Position numbers and translations under genes: made by a program. A DNA stretch of 64,000 nt from Ustulina deusta. Its lineage: Eukaryota; Ascomycota; Sordariomycetes; Xylariales; Xylariaceae. Shown here one piece after another: positions 35,553 through 45,372 of the stretch. How positions within the stretch are numbered: position 1 is the stretch's first letter; every line of letters begins with the position of its first letter. The notes under the pieces are model-generated. The model saw only the letters and a list, made by a program, of their open reading frames with translations. It ran no database searches and had not been told where the DNA came from. Where the stretch lies: positions 1,196,919 through 1,260,918 of the forward strand of contig JAJNNX010000009.1 in NCBI GenBank assembly GCA_023159155.1, given 5' to 3'.

Positions 35553-37190
35553 TCAAAGCAAATCCCATAGGATGAGTCTCTCCCCAGCCGCCCAATCCTC
35601 GTATTGTATATTCGCCTTGATCTTCTCCAAAAGGTTCTTTTCTCCCTCTTCTACCGCCCACTCTATCAAAACCTTACATACAATTCTATACGCCTCTTTG
35701 TGCGCTCGATGCTTAATGGTATTCCTCGCCTCAAAGTAGCCCCAACTCCTACTCTCCGCCAACCACGCAATGCGCTCTCTCGCTGTTAATCTTAACAACA
35801 CATCCTCCTGAGCGCCAACTGGTCCTCCGCGCGTGAAAATCCGCTGCTCAATCTCACTAGCTGGAAGTTCGTAGTTCTTATTTTGCGCGAGCACAGCTAA
35901 TTGGGTTGCTGATATGGGCTCTTGAGGGGAGAGTATGCGTCCTGTTGAAAGGTGCTCGAGGGAACGCCTTCCTAAGTAGTATTCTGCAAGTGCACTCGCT
36001 AGTTTCGTGCACACATCTTTGTACGTCTGTTGATGTTGTTGGTGCGGGTGATGTGCGCTTCCAATTACGATGTCGGTGAACATCTGGGTCAACAACTCAC
36101 TAAACACCAAACCGTCTGAAAATTTCGGCCCTGTAGCTGTTCGCATTCCAGGACTTCGGATGAGGGCTGTGAGTGACTTCGGCAGCCGGAGCAGATGGCC
36201 TTGGTATTTGTTGCCATACAGCTCTTGACTCAGCGTCGCGCAGCTGAGATGCGCCAAGTCATGCAGATCCCACATGGGAGACGAAAATGCTAGGACGTCC
36301 GAGGCTGAGCGGTGGTCAAAGTCGACGGCACGCACGACGACGTGTCGGGGACCGACGGCTGATATTGCGTTGGGAGGGACACATGAGGTTGCATAATCGA
36401 CGCGTAAACCGCCACGAGTAACATATGCGTGTACTGCATAGTTGATAATGCGAACGCCGGCTGAATTGTGTGATCGGAGGAAGTCGTCGATGACGTCTGA
36501 TGCGGTGGGGTTCTGGGCCATCAAGGGGTAGTATTTCAACCGAGCCTCGGACCGGGACATGAAGTAGATGACTCCATAGCGCTGAGCGAGGATGATGGCA
36601 TGCCAGAGGTCTGGATTTTGGGACAGTGTTTCCGACAGGAGGTTATATGTAGGTTCATCGGCGGGCGCGATGTCGTTGAGAATTAGACGGCAGGCCTCTA
36701 GAGCAAATGTTAAGATGTCGTCTTTGATTTCTGTGATTATTGAATGGATCTTCATAGCGTTATCAAAGTACGGGTGTAAAGATGGGGAGCCGTCTAGCCA
36801 TTCATATGAAGGATTGTAGGAGGTAGGAAGACTAGCAAAAAGGGGCAGGTTGACGGCCGCTACGGCTGGCTTGGTACCTGGAGAGGACAGCATCGGGCCA
36901 ATGGACGAAGTGGTTTTTTTCCCGATGAGTGACCAAGGACTGTTATATAAAGGGATGCCGTAAAGGCGAAATATATCTCTGTTTTCAATTACAAACGTGG
37001 TTTGTTTATATTCATAACAAGGTAGCACAGATAAGGGTGCTACGAAGCTCCTTGTGTCCCTTGACGAGACCAGACCTTTCCTGATCTTTACAACTAGATT
37101 ACATGCAATGCTAACTAGTTGGTTATTCATAAATGGAGAAATTTGTCCTGTTATGCATAGATTGGAAATATGGCTCACGAGCGAACCCAT
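35553..37190 (-). CDS. Uncharacterised 545-aa protein within the biotin cluster
   Basis: Single long frame from ATG 37190, no intron needed. I do not recognise the family. The N-terminal 100 residues are variable. The middle has helical segments (EIKDDILTFALEACRLILND, LWHAIILAQRYGVIYFMSRS). The most striking region, residues about 265-330, reads RHVVVRAVDFDHRSASDVLA and then SSPMWDLHDLAHLSCATLS. The spacing of Asp and His in DFDHRS and DLHDLAHLS would suit a metal site. The C-terminus is amphipathic, with YFEARNTIKHRAHKEAYRIV and ends EDWAAGERLILWDLL. No signal peptide or membrane segment, so a cytosolic enzyme is likely. Being flanked by the P450 and bioDA suggests a pathway role, but that is only context. 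Confidence 0.8.
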   Translation of the reverse strand: MGSLVSHISNLCITGQISPFMNNQLVSIACNLVVKIRKGLVSSRDTRSFVAPLSVLPCYEYKQTTFVIENRDIFRLYGIPLYNSPWSLIGKKTTSSIGPMLSSPGTKPAVAAVNLPLFASLPTSYNPSYEWLDGSPSLHPYFDNAMKIHSIITEIKDDILTFALEACRLILNDIAPADEPTYNLLSETLSQNPDLWHAIILAQRYGVIYFMSRSEARLKYYPLMAQNPTASDVIDDFLRSHNSAGVRIINYAVHAYVTRGGLRVDYATSCVPPNAISAVGPRHVVVRAVDFDHRSASDVLAFSSPMWDLHDLAHLSCATLSQELYGNKYQGHLLRLPKSLTALIRSPGMRTATGPKFSDGLVFSELLTQMFTDIVIGSAHHPHQQHQQTYKDVCTKLASALAEYYLGRRSLEHLSTGRILSPQEPISATQLAVLAQNKNYELPASEIEQRIFTRGGPVGAQEDVLLRLTARERIAWLAESRSWGYFEARNTIKHRAHKEAYRIVCKVLIEWAVEEGEKNLLEKIKANIQYEDWAAGERLILWDLL

Positions 37191-38301
37191 GATTACTTCT
37201 TTTGGTGTGTGTGCTACTATATCTGGGTGAAGGACTTGAAAGGCTGCTAACTTCGCTATTCTTTTTTTTTTCTACAGATGTGCTCTAGTCATCATTATTT
37301 ATGCTAGATGTTCTGGGATTATATTACTTTAATGAGCCCTTTATACATGATCCTGCTTCTTTAGAATCTCCGGTATTTTTTCCCTGACCCAGTATTGATT
37401 ACCTTCGCATTTAAATATTGTCAAAACCAGGAGGCTGGGATACTTACGATCTACATGCTGTATATAAGACTCCTACATCTGCCACCTACTTGTATTGTAA
37501 CTTAGACTTCTAGATAATTAACGGGATTACCATGTACCTCTTCTGACAAATATAACCACAGGCATTGGGTTTATTGCAACTCATTTTGCTGTTGTCCAGG
37601 CCACTATGTTTGTTTGCATTCCTGTACCTCCCTTCTTTTTTATTCGCACGATGCTCGTCCTTTATTTCAGAGAGACTCAAATCGCCGGATAGAGGGGAAA
37701 GAGTCAAGGGAGCCTTCGTTTACTATCATTATAGTTGCTGTTGTAGTTCGACTGACCGTGTCTCGGTTGGTCGCACTTGATCTCCTCAGCGTTGTAAAGA
37801 TAACGACCGGGGTAAGGACAATGACGCTAAGTGACTACGTCTAACTCGGCCATTATGAAATGGCTGTGCCATAGGTTAGAGCTCGTAAGCAGCCAATCAA
37901 AAAGATATGAATAAAGGCGTAACAAACTTTAGACAAGTAAAAAATACAGAGTGCGCTAGGTTCTTTAACCAAATAGTACTTGTGCCTTAACCTCATAGGT
38001 CTTCGCGAATTCATTATATTTGAAGTGATCACTTAACTAGATTATTATTCTAAGCAATAGAACACTTAGAATAATAACTTTACCTCGTGCCAAGGCCGAA
38101 GCAACGGACCAAGAATAAGTTGTAAAGGAGGTAGACAACTACTAAACAGTCCGAAGAGTTGGAAAGTCTAGAGATGGTGACAATATTGAGTAAATTCTGA
38201 GAACTCCACTCATATAGGGGGTAATCTTCTTGTTGATGTCTCAGCAAGTATTATAATCAGTAGTATCAGCGCCATGCCTCAGAACTGAACCCTGGCTCTA
38301 G
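37191..38301. other. AT-rich intergenic region with a perfect hairpin
   Basis: Upstream of the 545-aa gene and downstream of bioDA. Holds an inverted repeat with 13-bp perfect arms, TTATTATTCTAAG at 38042-38054 and its complement at 38065-38077, with a 10-nt loop. No gene. Confidence 0.5.
38042..38077. repeat. Perfect 13-bp inverted repeat (hairpin)
   Basis: Arms 38042-38054 and 38065-38077 are exact complements separated by 10 nt. It lies about 225 bp beyond the bioDA stop codon. It may be a relic of a small mobile element or a chance AT-rich palindrome. Confidence 0.6.
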
Positions 38302-40927
38302 TTATTCTTTGAGAACTACAAGTAGAAGATCAGATATCTCTCCCACCTCGCGCGCCGTTATCCGTTGGCTTCCCATTATGTATAGAACGTTACCAAGCAC
38401 TCTTGAGTGTACATTCCATGATACCCCTAGCGCACCCTCAGTGCCAGCTAGAAGTTTCCTGCGCAGACCTTCTGCCGCAGTGCTCGTATACCCGCTTCCA
38501 TCGGCTGCATGTAAGTGAATGGCCAATATACTCCCCATGGCCCAAACACCGGCTACTCGGTTGGTTTGCAGTGATATCCCTTGTACTAAAGACAATGGCC
38601 AGATGGACCAAACCCGAGGACTGGACTCGGAATTACCGGCAGGAATAGTACTGTCCGCTTGCATCCAGCCATTTGATTTGGCCCAGTTCCAGTCGCCAGC
38701 CTTCTCCATTGACCGTAATTGGTTTAAAGATTCGATCGCTACCTGGCAGCCAACAGCATGGGCGGTGTAGCTGTGACCATGAAGTAGCGCATCGGATTTC
38801 TCTTCGCTCGCAAAGGCATTGAATATGCACTCGGAAGCAAGCGTGACGCAAAGTGGAACAAGCCCTCCAGTCAACAATTTGGCGTGGACTGATATATCAG
38901 GATGGGAATCCAGCAAAGCGGCCGCCGTTGGCCTACCTAGGCGGTAAATACCGGTGAAAACCTCGTCAAAGACAACAGGCAGGCCCCTCCATGTCTCGTT
39001 ATCGTTGGGATCACTTGGCAAGTTCTCTGGACCAAACAGTGATGCGTTCTGCCGAACGACGTGCACTAACGTGCGCTGGAAGAGGGGATCACTGCTCTAT
39101 AATTAGTACGCAATTACAAGGAACAGATGACTTGAAGCAAGTCTGCTTTCGGCTTACACTAAAACCATACCGCCTGCTCCTAGTACTACTGGCTCAAGTA
39201 TTAAGGCGCCAAAGTTGCGACCTTCATCCAAGTGTTTTCGTAAAACGGAGAGAACATAGCTTTCATAAGGCTTATGCTCTCCTCGAGCTATACGCTGTTC
39301 GAGATCAAAGATGTCCGAAAGATGGGAAAACCACTGATTGTGGTCCGTTCCTATTCCGAATGGTACCTGGACTTGCCATTTTCCTGCAACACACTGAATC
39401 TGAGGGTAATCCAACCAGACGCCCCTACCTTCGTACCATTCCACCTTCTCATTGTATGTGTTTGGTTCGGCACAATCCATCGTGCCTATTGTGTCCCCGT
39501 GATAAGAACCCTTGAGTCCCAGGATATCAATCTTCGTGTTGGGTGACCAGCCATATCGAGTGCGAGCCGCACGCAGAGCCATTTTGACTGCAACTTCCAT
39601 ACCCGTGCTCCCGTTGTCGGAGAAGAAGACACGGCTTAATCGCGGATTCTGAACAGTGTCAAGGATCAATGTGGCCAACTTTAGCGCCGGCTCGTGAATC
39701 ATCCCAGCGAACATCACATGTCCGTAACGACCGGCGGCGTAGGCAGCAGCTAGTGTTAAAGAGGAGTTTCCATGGCCCAATCCTTGAGTCCACCACGATG
39801 CGGACCCGTCGAACGACGGCTGTAAGAGAGACTTTCCGTTGGGTATCGCTGAGGACTCGGGCACTAAAGTCTGGAAATGGTTTCCATAGGCACTGTCAAT
39901 CGCTACAATGTCCTTTGATCGGAGCAGGCTTTGTTGTGTAAAGGGATACCAAATCTTTTGGTGCGCATCTGCTGCCATGTTCTCTAAGACCTTGATACGA
40001 GAGTTGTGCCGATTATTAAAATGGATGAGCGTGTCTTGCACCGCCTCCGCCTGGCTTGCCTGTAGATAATATTTGAGCATTGATTCCTCGTCCTTATCCT
40101 TCCCGCATGCATTATCCAGAGGAGGCGGCATAGGCAAAACCATGACAGGAAGGCCATATTTCTGATTGAAGTAGTCTCTAAGATAATCAGAGTTGCCATA
40201 ATTAGTATCCTCAAATACCGCAATACTTTCCACATCATACCCTCTAATCTTGAGGGACTCGAATGCGGAGATTGTAGATGATATTCCGCCCAATTTCCAG
40301 TCTCCAACCAGCACTACGGGACACCTGAGGGCACTGTATAGGTCCGCTTGCGTAGTACCGGATGGGCTGGGAGAATGAATTCCACCAGCTGTTTCTATAA
40401 AAAGCCAGCCAGGCCCGGTGGAGGCTTTCTCAGAGGCGAATTCGTAAATTGACTCTAGGATGCGCTCGTTGGAGATAACCTGTGTGAAATGTAAGCTGCG
40501 TTCTATAGTTTTGGTCAGAGCTCAAGTACATTTCCTTTAGCGGCAATGTGAGGGCTCACAGCCTGACTGTATTGATACAAGGTCCGATGAGCAACACCTT
40601 TGGCAAACCGTCTGATATGACTGTCGATGTTGGACTATGTTAGCATGCCATGCTTCGTAGTAGGGTACATTAATTATTCCTGCTGGGAGATTAGAATAGA
40701 ATTCAACAATTAGACCTCGTGATGTAAATAAACGAACACTCATCGTCTGCTTCGTCGTCTGGTCCTGTAGAGACAGGTTTTAAGTAGGATGTTGCCTCAT
40801 TTTTCCATATCTTGCTAGAGGCATTGCACAGGATAGAGGTAAAGACAGTTTTCCCCACACCAGTATTAGCGCCGTATACCTTATAAACGCGCAAATTCCG
40901 CCAAAGTAGTGACCCAATCGGGGACAT
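38302..40927 (-). CDS. bioDA: Bifunctional dethiobiotin synthetase / DAPA aminotransferase (BioDA), four exons
   Basis: Exons 40927-40740, 40620-40530, 40479-39158 and 39091-38302 give 796 aa. The N-terminal BioD half has the P-loop YGANTGVGKTVF, the catalytic-type lysine in YLKPVSTGPDDEADD, and FIETAGGIHSPSPSGT. It closes the ureido ring of DAPA with ATP and CO2. The C-terminal BioA half is a class III aminotransferase: KIWYPFTQQSLL, WWTQGLGHGNSSLTLAAAYA, FFSDNGSTGMEVAVKMALRA, KGSYHGDTIG, VVFDEVFTGIYRLGR, PLP lysine in AKLLTGGLVPL, and LLHGHSYTAHAVGCQVA. It uses S-adenosylmethionine as amino donor in this family. Fungi and plants carry this D-A fusion, usually mitochondrial. Two acceptors (GACAG at 40621, GAGCAG at 39092) are needed to keep the conserved frame. 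Divergent from bioF, with 468 bp between starts. Confidence 0.96.
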
Positions 40928-41395
40928 GTTCTAGAAAAAAACTCGCTGTGCGGAAAGGCGTAGTGTAAGCAATTACAATAAAATTCGAAACGCCCTTGAC
41001 GCGAAGCGACTATATGTTTGCCCGCTATAATTAACACAGGCAGGGAACCCTATCTGGACAGTGCCGGGCAATGCGCGATTATGATTTACCCGGATGGTCA
41101 CCCGCTCGGCACTGAATAATATGGATCTAATGAATAATAGTCACTTTTCGGCGTGGAGATCGGTCCCAATATATCCGGGTGAGAGGATAGACAAAAAGAG
41201 AGCAACCGACACATGCTAGCGCTACTAGGTTTCGAACCTATCCTCTATTCTCTGTCCGCTTAACGGTACCCACAGCTGATATAACCCTACGCGTTACGGA
41301 TTATTTTGTCATCTAAAAGTAGATTGCGTTGACGAGGTTATGAATCTCGGCTTAGTAAACTAGATACTTTGAACTTTAGCAGGTCTGATGCTGGG
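40928..41395. promoter_or_regulatory. Divergent bioDA/bioF promoter with inverted repeats
   Basis: Two symmetric pairs are visible. CAGTGCCG (41059-41066) and its complement CGGCACTG (41107-41114) are 40 nt apart. TCACCCG (41098-41104) and its complement CGGGTGA (41176-41182) are also present. Both contain CGG half-sites of the type read by Zn2Cys6 dimers, and such a regulator lies at the end of the cluster. Binding is inferred, not shown. Confidence 0.45.
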
Positions 41396-42864
41396 ATGGG
41401 CGGCTTAGAAGCAACTCTCCGGGGGCGATTGGCTCAGCGTGAGTCTCAAGGTCGACTGCGGCATTTAGATATTCCCAGATCAGACCTCGTGGATTTCTCA
41501 TCAAACGACTATCTATCACTCTCGCAGGATCGGGTCTTGCGCAGTGCCCTTATAGCGCATCTTAATGACTCGGATAAGGACCATCCGCCCTCTTCTTCAA
41601 ATGGGCGAACAATCGGATCTGGAGGCTCTCGCCTATTGGATGGTAATTCGGCCTTTGCGGAACACATTGAACGGAAGATCTCCGATTTTCACGGCTCAGA
41701 AGCTGCACTTCTGTTTAATTCAGCTTACGACGCTAATGTTGGCCTTATTAGCTGTGTCCCAGGCACTGGGGATGTTATTATGTATGACAACCTCATTCAC
41801 GCAAGCATCCACGACGGGATGCGACTGTCTCGGGCCACTAAGAAAATCCCCTTTGCACATAGTTCTATCATCCAGAGTACTAGAGGACCAAACGCGAAGA
41901 GAGAAGGCATGAGTTCCACAGCGACGAGCGGTGCTGAGAGTCTGGAGCTCGTGTTGAAGCAATTGGTAGACATCGATCAGCAAATTAAACATGGACCATC
42001 GAACGTATTCATCTGTATCGAGGCTCTTTACAGCATGGACGGGGATATAGCGGACTTGGAATACGTCTCCGACGTAGTGACATCATTGCTTCCAAAAGGG
42101 AATGGCTACATTATTGTGGATGAAGCACATTCTATTGGCGTTTTGGGGGCTGGCGGCCGCGGGCTCGTATGTCAACTGGGATTACAGAATCGGGTATGGG
42201 CGCGAGTGGTTGGATTTGGCAAGGCATGTGGGTGTGCTGGAGGTTTGTGCACTCATATATAATTTCTCTGATCATCTTGCTGACCTTCCACCACGTTGCA
42301 GGCGCCATTCTCTGCTCCTCGATCGCGCGGCTCTATCTCATCAACTATGCCCGAACTCTCATATACACCACTGCTATGTCATTCCCATCATTGGCCAGTA
42401 TTAGCGTGGCGTACGACTATATGATGACTGGAAAAGCCGACAAGCGTCGAACTCAACTAAAAATGCTTATCCAATATTGTCATAATAAATTAAAGAGCCT
42501 TCAGCAAAGCCGAAGGCCGACCACTGCTGCCCTTCGCATGTCTGCTGGCCTATCGAGCTCACCGATCATCCCATTGTTCACGAGCTACCCGAAAAGTCTC
42601 GCTCGACACTGCCAAACATCTGGATTCATGATTCGTCCTATAGTTGCACCAACTGTCCCGCCAGGTCAAGAAAGAATACGTATCTGCATCCACGCCTCCA
42701 ACACGATCGAGCAAGTTGACGGTCTGTGCACTGCGATTGAGACATGGCTCGGCCAATTCGGGACTAAGAAGGGTATAGAAGCAAGGGAGAGAAGTCGAAC
42801 AGACGGTACCGCAGAAGCGGAGTTGCGGGATAATCCGTCGGAAAATAGAAAGGCAATGCTCTGA
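41396..42864 (+). CDS. bioF: 8-amino-7-oxononanoate (KAPA) synthase, two exons (469 aa)
   Basis: PLP-dependent alpha-oxoamine synthase condensing pimeloyl-CoA with alanine, the first committed biotin step. Start set at ATG 41396 (MGGLEATLRGRLAQRESQGR); the frame is open a little upstream without an ATG. Exon 1 ends at 42242 with a GTTTGT donor, exon 2 starts at 42302, and the join restores KACGCAGGAILCSSIARLYL. Family marks: VDFSSNDYLSLS, RTIGSGGSRLLDGNSAFAE, DNLIHASIHDGMRLSR, IVDEAHSIGVLGAGGRG, the PLP lysine in VGFGKACG, LINYARTLIYTTAMS and RPIVAPTVPPGQERIRI. The C-terminus is a charged extension ending KAML. Fungal BioF proteins are usually peroxisomal through a C-terminal PTS1, and AML is at best a weak version. 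The gene ends 57 bp from the convergent bioB stop. Confidence 0.96.
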
Positions 42865-42921
42865 CAAGTAGGGTTTAAGGTTTCGGTACTGTACTTATAT
42901 GCTATACTGACAGTAAGAACC

Positions 42922-44176
42922 CTAGCCATGGGCCTGAAGTTTTTCACCAGCGTTCCTAACACTATCATCGCCCAAGACAATATGATCGCGGTGCACTGGA
43001 GTGAATTCTGTTGTGACCTTGCTCGCATCTGTCAGGAGCGGCTCTAGACCCCATCGACTAAACATCGCCTTATCCTCATCCCAACCGTTGCAATCTGTAG
43101 TCAGCATCTTCTCGCCAGTGAAAATGGCATTGGCGCCAGCCATAAAGCACAGCATCTGCTCGCTCTCAGGCATAGTCACTCTCCCAGCCGCCAGCCGAAT
43201 GATTGTCGCGGGCATTACCAGTCTGGCGGTTGCTATGCAGCGGACGACGTCCTCTAACTTGACGGGTTCCTGGCCAAACATGGGTGTGCCTTTGATGGGA
43301 ACCAGCTTGTTGACGGGGAATGACTCCGGGTGCCCAGGTAGCGTAGCCAAAGTATGAATCAATCCGACATGATCGGTCTCTGGTATTTCGCCCAGGCCTA
43401 AGATGCCACCACTACAGACATGGATGCCTGCTTCTCTCACATTCTCTAATGTCTGAAGCCGCTCGTCGTAGCTTCTCGTCGTGATGATGCTTGAGTAGTG
43501 TTCTCGTGATGTGTCAAGATTGTGGTTGTACGCAGTCAAACCTGCCTCCTTGAGCTGCCTAGCTTGCTCCTTGTCCAGCACTTTAATGCGAAAATAGTCA
43601 GTAAGAGATCTCGCCACAGGGATTGGTAAAGAACTATAAGAGCGGATTTTGATATCACTTACTACCCAGAGTCACACAAGCTTCCATTCCCAGAGCCCTT
43701 ACCCCCTTGACCATTTCTACAATATTTTGCATCCCCCGTTTTCTTCCCTTCATGTCTCGCCAGGCTGCGCCCATACAGAAGCGATTAGACCCATTGTCTT
43801 TGGCAATTTTCGCGGCCTCGAGAACCGAATCCACCGTCGAAAGCTTCGTGGCTTCGAGTCCTGTACTGTATCTTGAAGACTGGGCACAATATGAACAATC
43901 CTCTGTGCAGCCGCCGGTCTTGATATTCATCAGAGTACACAGCTGGACAGCTGCCGGTTTGTGAAATCGTCGATGGACACTCCCGGCCGCGGATGCGAGT
44001 TCCATAAGTGGCTGATTATAGATCTCTGAGATTTCATCTCGAGTCCATGTCGTCCTCGGCGAACTTGCCACTACCGCTCGCTGGAATGTCGAAGCACACC
44101 TCCGGCGTAAAGGAAGCGGCCCTAATCCTGAACTACCCCGGCTTCGAACTAGATTGGAAACCCCCAAGCTTCTCAT
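42922..44176 (-). CDS. bioB: Biotin synthase, two exons (390 aa)
   Basis: Radical SAM enzyme inserting sulfur into dethiobiotin, mitochondrial in fungi. Exons 44176-43663 and 43580-42922 join across a phase-1 intron (GTAAGT..TAAAG) within EACVTLGMLDKEQA. The N-terminus (MRSLGVSNLVRSRGSSGLGP followed by LPLRRRCASTFQ) is Arg/Ser-rich without acids, as expected for a mitochondrial presequence. Signatures: LCTLMNIKTGGCTEDCSYCA with the CxxxCxxC cluster motif, RFCMGAAWRDMKGR, LTAYNHNLDTSREHY, ICSGGILGLGE-type sequence (here VCSGGILGLGEIPETD), and AGRVTMPESEQMLCFMAGAN with the second-cluster Arg region. It ends GEKLQAHG. Overlaps nothing and is convergent with bioF. Confidence 0.97.
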
Positions 44177-45372
44177 GGCTGTGGGTGTCAGGAAGCGGCC
44201 AACCTTGCGTAGGGGCTGTGATTGTTGTTGTTGCGCAAGGGTTTCAACTCCTTTAGCGACTATCCTGAACTATTTCCAAACTACTTCTTCGCTCATGACA
44301 GTAGGCGCCATCTTGTCGCCAGAAATTAGTTGTGTCCCCCGAAGGATTCCCCGCCGTCCTTTTACCCGGGCGCGCTCCGTAATGCGCGCTTTTCTACTGG
44401 CTTGGCGGCTTTCATCGGAAAATACTATCTCGGGTGGGGTGGCCTAAGGATAGGCTCAAAGCAGATCGGGTGCCCCTCAGAAACACGTGTAAATTTATTT
44501 ATGTAAGCCATCCTGCCAAATGATTAGTCATCTTCCCCTTGGGCGCCTGTCCATAGAGGTAACAGGTGTTAAAGCTCCCGAGTAGTACAAATGATTCCCT
44601 TTTATTGTTTGCAATGTTGCACTTAACACCCGAGGTTAGTTTTTATGATAGAGCTCATCAAGATTTATGAATTAACCCACGTACTATTGAAAGGCGGTTC
44701 AAGCATAGAATCACAGCTTTTTATGCTAATTTTGCCGGCGAACAAGCAAGGAAATAAGTATTAGGTTTCAACATAAGGCCATTGTTGCTGTAGTGATAAG
44801 AATATTATTCCTGCTTGAACATAAAGTTAGCTATAGTTTTTATACATAGTATAGATTTATGATGCAAAAGAGTAGTGAAGATGGCCACAACACTCGAAGT
44901 CTAAAACAAGTAGATTTAACTGTTAGGGGGATCTCTCTCAGTAACAAAGAAAGCAGAACAAGAAGTAACCCTCAAAACGATCCTTTTTAGATAAGGCGTC
45001 TAACAGATCTATGGCCCTCAACGATACTAGTGCATCCCTCTAACTGCGTTGCAATAATTGCTCTAATTCGGAATACCTTTTTTTTAATTTTTTTTACAGT
45101 AAAGGCTAGCCGCTAGCCCCGATGATGTCATGTTCCAGACATCATTTGCGAAATAAACTACGTACTAGATCTAAAACAGTAAAGCTAGAAGTAAGCGCGA
45201 CACTCCGCTTTTCTCCCTGTCGGCTTAACTCCGACACTACGTATCTAGTCGCGGACTTATTTTCTTGAGGCCGTATTAATCACACAGTGTCTGTGATCCA
45301 TAGGTAGTGGATTGGAAAACACAGCAGGAGACCCTAACAAGCATTTTATGCTTTAGATTAAACGGACAAGAT
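44177..45372. promoter_or_regulatory. Divergent region between bioB and the Zn2Cys6 regulator
   Basis: No gene. AT-rich from 44580 on. The bioB-proximal part (44340-44450) is GC-rich. The CAGTGCCG/CGGCACTG pair of the bioDA-bioF promoter was not seen here. Confidence 0.45.

Noticed and set aside
41215..41300. tRNA-like B-box (GGTTCGAAACC on the minus strand)
   Set aside because: No matching acceptor stem and no convincing A-box or anticodon arm could be drawn.
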